Shown here piece by piece: positions 6,715 through 9,098 of a stretch of DNA of 9,098 bases. Under the pieces are notes generated by a model, which worked only from the letters and a program-made list of their open reading frames with translations, made no database searches and had not been told where the DNA came from. The translations under genes were made by a program, and so were the position numbers. The first letter of the stretch is position 1, and each line of letters starts with the position of its first letter. The stretch comes from RYN-428 sp035695715 (GTDB lineage: Bacteria; Planctomycetota; Phycisphaerae; Tepidisphaerales; Tepidisphaeraceae). The stretch covers positions 1 through 9,098 of the forward strand of contig DASRRM010000146.1 in the NCBI GenBank assembly GCA_035695715.1, read 5' to 3'.

Positions 6715-8127
6715 TCACGGTGCCTTTTTCGGATGCGCTTCCAGCCTGGAAACCGCATCCTTGATCTTCGCATCACCGGCGGCGTCTTCCGGGAGCGCTT
6801 TGTCCTGGAAGGCGGGATACAGGTGGTCCCAGATCGCGTTCATTTCTGCCTGGAAGCTGCCGGTGTCGGCGGTGATGGCGACGACCGTGTCCTTTTCGGC
6901 GATGACAACCATGAGCTGCCCGCCAGCGCCGTCGCCGCGGAAGGAATTGTGGGTGCAGCGCCAAAACTGGAAGCCGTAGCCCTGCCGCCAATCGATGCCG
7001 ATCTTTGAATGCGATTCGGCTTCGTTGGGCACCTGGTCATCCGCGAAACAAAGAACCACCGCAACCGCACTCCCGGCCGTCTGGCTCTGAACCTTTGACC
7101 GCGGCGGCCTGGTCCAATCGCCGCCCATGATATTATCACCGGCCCGGCGGTTGCGCCACGCGGCATCAGCATTGGCCTTCATCCACGGCAAAAACTCGCT
7201 GCGCCCGCCCTCATTAATCAGCAACTTCATGTAACGGACAAAAATCCCCTTAAACGCCCCGGCATCCCCCTCGCCTTCATTTCTCAAGATGCGCTGATCG
7301 GTGACACACAGGTTGTCCCGGGTCCATTCCGCCGTCTTGATCGCATCGTCGAGGTAGCTCTGCTCCCTGGTCTGCTGATACAGCAAAACGGCTGCTCCAA
7401 TATACGTCCCCTGGTTGTAAGTAAGCGAGCCGCGGCCAACGCGGGTTGCCTGGCGGCGTTTGCCGATGCTGTCGAAAACCTTGCCGGTCCCATCGGTCAG
7501 GGTCTTCTTCTCCCAGGCATAGATCTTTCTGGCCTTTTCCAGGTAGGCCGAATCCTTGAGAAGCACGGAAAGCCGGGCCGCCGCAATCACGGCGGGGCAA
7601 TTCACGCAACTGTTCTTGGAAGTCCGCTGATTAAGCCAATAAACGCCGCCGCCGAATGTGTCATCCGTGAAATTATCATAGACAAAGTCGAAGCTATTCT
7701 TCGCCTTTTGCAGATAGCGATCGTTCCCGGTGATGACATACGCCCGCGCGCAGGCGATCGTCCACCACATGATGTCATCGTTGTATTTGTTTTTGGTCCA
7801 GTCGGGGTATTTCGCAACGAACCCATCGTAAACTTCGTCAATCTGCCGTTTGACCTCTGGACTATGCGTGCGGTCATACTGATCCATGACCGTATCCCAA
7901 AGCTGAGCCGCAAACCAAAAGTCAGCTTTGGCCGAGCCCTGTTCCTCCTTGCGAAAAAACTTCGCATCCCCATCCCAGTAGGTTTTGTTCAAAGCATTAA
8001 ACGCCATATCCGCCTCGGCAGGCGTAACCGCCTGTGCCCCCGCCGCCATAACCAGCAACCCAAGCCCCGCGGCAAGGATCGTCAAGACGCCGGCTCGGGG
8101 ATTTTTCGTGAACCGGAAATTGCGCAT
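6715..8127 (-). CDS. Secreted GH76-like alpha-1,6-mannanase-type protein with a beta-lactamase-like C-terminal tail
   Basis: This is a 470-aa protein from ATG 8127, with GGAGA (8135-8139) seven bases upstream. Residues 1-33 are a Sec signal peptide (basic start, LTILAAGLGLLVMAAG, cleavage after AQA). Residues 38-360 carry the glycoside hydrolase family 76 signature series. These are YNDDIMWW, with the paired aspartates D117/D118 corresponding to the catalytic Asp pair of alpha-1,6-mannanases, then GGGVYW (159-164), NCPAVIAAARL, LTYNQGTYIGAAVLLY (235-250) and FKGIFVRYM (292-300). From about 376 the sequence changes character: WRQGYGFQFWR, HNSFRGDGAGGQLM, KDTVVAIT and a final helical part match, from memory, the C-terminal end of penicillin-binding/beta-lactamase-like serine hydrolases. 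The SxxK and YxN motifs of that family are absent, so the tail cannot be a complete hydrolase. It probably acts outside the cytoplasm on mannan-type or related glycans; the substrate is inferred from the family. Confidence 0.88.
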   Translation of the reverse strand: MRNFRFTKNPRAGVLTILAAGLGLLVMAAGAQAVTPAEADMAFNALNKTYWDGDAKFFRKEEQGSAKADFWFAAQLWDTVMDQYDRTHSPEVKRQIDEVYDGFVAKYPDWTKNKYNDDIMWWTIACARAYVITGNDRYLQKAKNSFDFVYDNFTDDTFGGGVYWLNQRTSKNSCVNCPAVIAAARLSVLLKDSAYLEKARKIYAWEKKTLTDGTGKVFDSIGKRRQATRVGRGSLTYNQGTYIGAAVLLYQQTREQSYLDDAIKTAEWTRDNLCVTDQRILRNEGEGDAGAFKGIFVRYMKLLINEGGRSEFLPWMKANADAAWRNRRAGDNIMGGDWTRPPRSKVQSQTAGSAVAVVLCFADDQVPNEAESHSKIGIDWRQGYGFQFWRCTHNSFRGDGAGGQLMVVIAEKDTVVAITADTGSFQAEMNAIWDHLYPAFQDKALPEDAAGDAKIKDAVSRLEAHPKKAP

Positions 8128-8210
8128 GGGTCAGTCTCCGTGGGAGAGCAAAAAGGGACAATTACAATGGGAACTAAATGAAATTGCGCGATTAGGCGCT
8201 TCGAATCTTC

Positions 8211-8276
8211 GTAGGGTCCGCACAGCGGACCGTGTTTTTCCATCTCACACGTAGTGGTCCGCGATGCGGACCCTAC
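8211..8276. repeat. REP-like double hairpin (GGTCCGC motifs)
   Basis: A 21-bp inverted repeat (8211-8231 with 8256-8276) has only two mismatches around a 24-nt loop. Each arm is itself a mini-hairpin: GGTCCGC-ACA-GCGGACC at 8215-8231 and GGTCCGC-GAT-GCGGACC at 8256-8272. The outer ends read GTAGGG and CCCTAC. This is the shape of REP/BIME-type extragenic elements. I recall similar GTAGGGTCCGC...GCGGACCCTAC sequences in several phyla. It sits downstream of the PH-domain gene and upstream of the GH76 gene, so it could also influence mRNA 3' ends. Confidence 0.7.
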
Positions 8277-8418
8277 ACGACTCGCGCAAGGTCATGTAGA
8301 AGCCGTCCATTCCCGGCGCGCTGTGCATCAGGCTATTGCCGCAGGCGTCGTGGCCGCTGTCGGCGGCATTGTCCACTATGCGCTCAACCGCGGCAATGCC
8401 GCGTTGACAGCCCATCAT
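8245..8418 (-). CDS. Doubtful 57-codon ORF directly after the PH-domain gene
   Basis: An ATGATG begins immediately after the TGA of the upstream gene and in the same frame, giving 57 codons (start MMGCQRGIAAVERIV, end RVRIADHYV). The last codons lie in the REP-like repeat. No good Shine-Dalgarno precedes it and I recognise no family. It could be a translationally coupled small protein, a remnant of a longer reading frame interrupted by the TGA, or chance. Chance is quite possible at this length. Confidence 0.2.
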   Translation of the reverse strand: MMGCQRGIAAVERIVDNAADSGHDACGNSLMHSAPGMDGFYMTLRESCRVRIADHYV

Positions 8419-8904
8419 TCAGCTCTCAATTCTCAATCGGTTGGCAAGAAATTGCGTGAGATGTTCCCTATCGTCGGTGCCGATTCGCAGCACGCCGCCA
8501 TTTTTCAGATGGACGACGACGCAATCCCGACCCCAGATGTTCCAAACCCACCCGCCGCTGAGGTTCACATGAATGCCCCATCCGTCAAGGAGCCTCGTTC
8601 GCCCTGCTTCAACGCTGGCGATGTCCCGGTACCTCACGCTCCGCCGAAACAACGGAATCGGCCCAAAACCAATCAATAACCTTTCGCCGTGATCCTTTAC
8701 CGTGAGGTTGTGCATCGAACCGGCAAGGACCGCCATAACCGCGGCCAGTACCGGGAACATCCACGGGAATGGCGGCCTTCCTCGCAACGCCACGCCCACC
8801 ACAAGGAACGCGATGGCGATCGCATAAAACAACAAGTACAGCGGCGCTCGCTGCGTGTGGTGATACGCGTTGGGGTCCGCGAGTTGCTTTGGTGCTTCGG
8901 GCAT
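8419..8904 (-). CDS. Two-TM membrane protein with bacterial PH-like domain
   Basis: The product is 161 aa from ATG 8904, preceded by AAGAGG (8908-8913) with a short 3-base gap. The frame extends upstream to about 8973, but the extra residues are Arg-rich and unlike a natural N-terminus. TM1 covers about residues 20-40 (APLYLLFYAIAIAFLVVGVAL) and TM2 about 46-64, forming a hairpin that leaves the C-terminal domain on the cytoplasmic side if the usual topology holds. Residues 66-158 read as alternating strands ending in a helix: RLLIGFGPIPLFRRSVRYRDIASVE, then GWGIHVNLSGGWVWNIWG, then VVVHLKNGGVLRIGTDDREHLTQFL. This matches the small bacterial proteins with a PH-like fold after a TM hairpin. 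The G-W-G-I motif and the final 'IGTDD...L' pattern are typical. Specific function is unknown. Confidence 0.8.
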   Translation of the reverse strand: MPEAPKQLADPNAYHHTQRAPLYLLFYAIAIAFLVVGVALRGRPPFPWMFPVLAAVMAVLAGSMHNLTVKDHGERLLIGFGPIPLFRRSVRYRDIASVEAGRTRLLDGWGIHVNLSGGWVWNIWGRDCVVVHLKNGGVLRIGTDDREHLTQFLANRLRIES

Positions 8905-9098
8905 GGGCCTCTTATGTCTTCGCCATTGTCCATCAGGTGCTCGCCCGCGGCAATGGCCGGGTCGTCCTCGCATTTCGATTGCCGCAGGCTTTTTTGCAGT
9001 CGGTTGCCATTTACAATGAAGGGCAATGAAACTACTGGGAACGGCGGCTTACTGAGCGTTGCGCAAAGATTGTCACCCTAAATATGGGAAAAACACGT
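8905..9098. other. Right-hand end, no supportable gene
   Basis: This is upstream of the PH-domain gene and should carry its promoter, but no convincing -35/-10 pair was found. A 21-codon plus frame at 9015-9080 is too short to support. An ATG at the extreme right end (MGKTR...) could start a gene continuing outside the window, but it has no good ribosome-binding site. Confidence 0.3.

Noticed and set aside
8254..8679. 141-codon plus-strand frame
   Set aside because: It is largely antisense to the PH-domain gene, begins inside the REP-like hairpin and has no convincing RBS.
1..9098. CRISPR array, tRNA or rRNA genes
   Set aside because: No regularly spaced long direct repeats, cloverleaf-like segments or rRNA-like conserved blocks were seen.

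Overview
The window looks like chromosomal DNA of a high-GC planctomycete, probably of the Phycisphaerae type. The main evidence is a membrane protein carrying the zinc ribbon CLNCGYDLRASSDLCPECG, which is characteristic of that phylum. A second small zinc-ribbon membrane protein, a secreted GH76-type enzyme and several secreted or membrane proteins of unknown function fit the same picture, as do plentiful short interspersed repeats. No rRNA, tRNA, CRISPR array or complete insertion sequence was found.

Layout, left to right. Positions 1-255 are non-coding and repeat-rich: a 10-bp-phased triple repeat at the extreme left edge, then a long inverted repeat (62-193). A minus-strand gene (256-1008) encodes a 250-aa helix-turn-helix protein whose last codons run through an interspersed repeat. 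Its ribosome-binding site lies inside an 11-bp perfect inverted repeat (1014-1061) that could hide it. A minus-strand gene (1201-2916) encodes a 571-aa soluble protein. Its first half resembles a bacterial family often labelled 'TonB-dependent receptor', although it has no receptor features. A 706-bp gap with no supportable gene follows.

From 3623 to 6528 come three genes of alternating orientation: a small zinc-ribbon membrane protein (+), a secreted protein of unknown function (-) and a larger four-TM zinc-ribbon protein (+). A palindrome (6573-6600) then separates convergent genes. The minus-strand gene at 6715-8127 encodes a secreted GH76-like alpha-mannanase-type protein. Its last 95 or so residues look like the C-terminal end of a penicillin-binding/beta-lactamase-like serine hydrolase, making it chimeric. 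A REP-like double hairpin (8211-8276) and a doubtful 57-codon ORF follow. Last is a two-TM protein with a PH-like C-terminal domain (8419-8904, -).

The genes do not form an obvious operon or pathway. Most are single transcription units with intergenic repeats between them. The points most worth following up are the RBS-occluding hairpin, the GH76/beta-lactamase-tail fusion and the orphan 571-aa protein.
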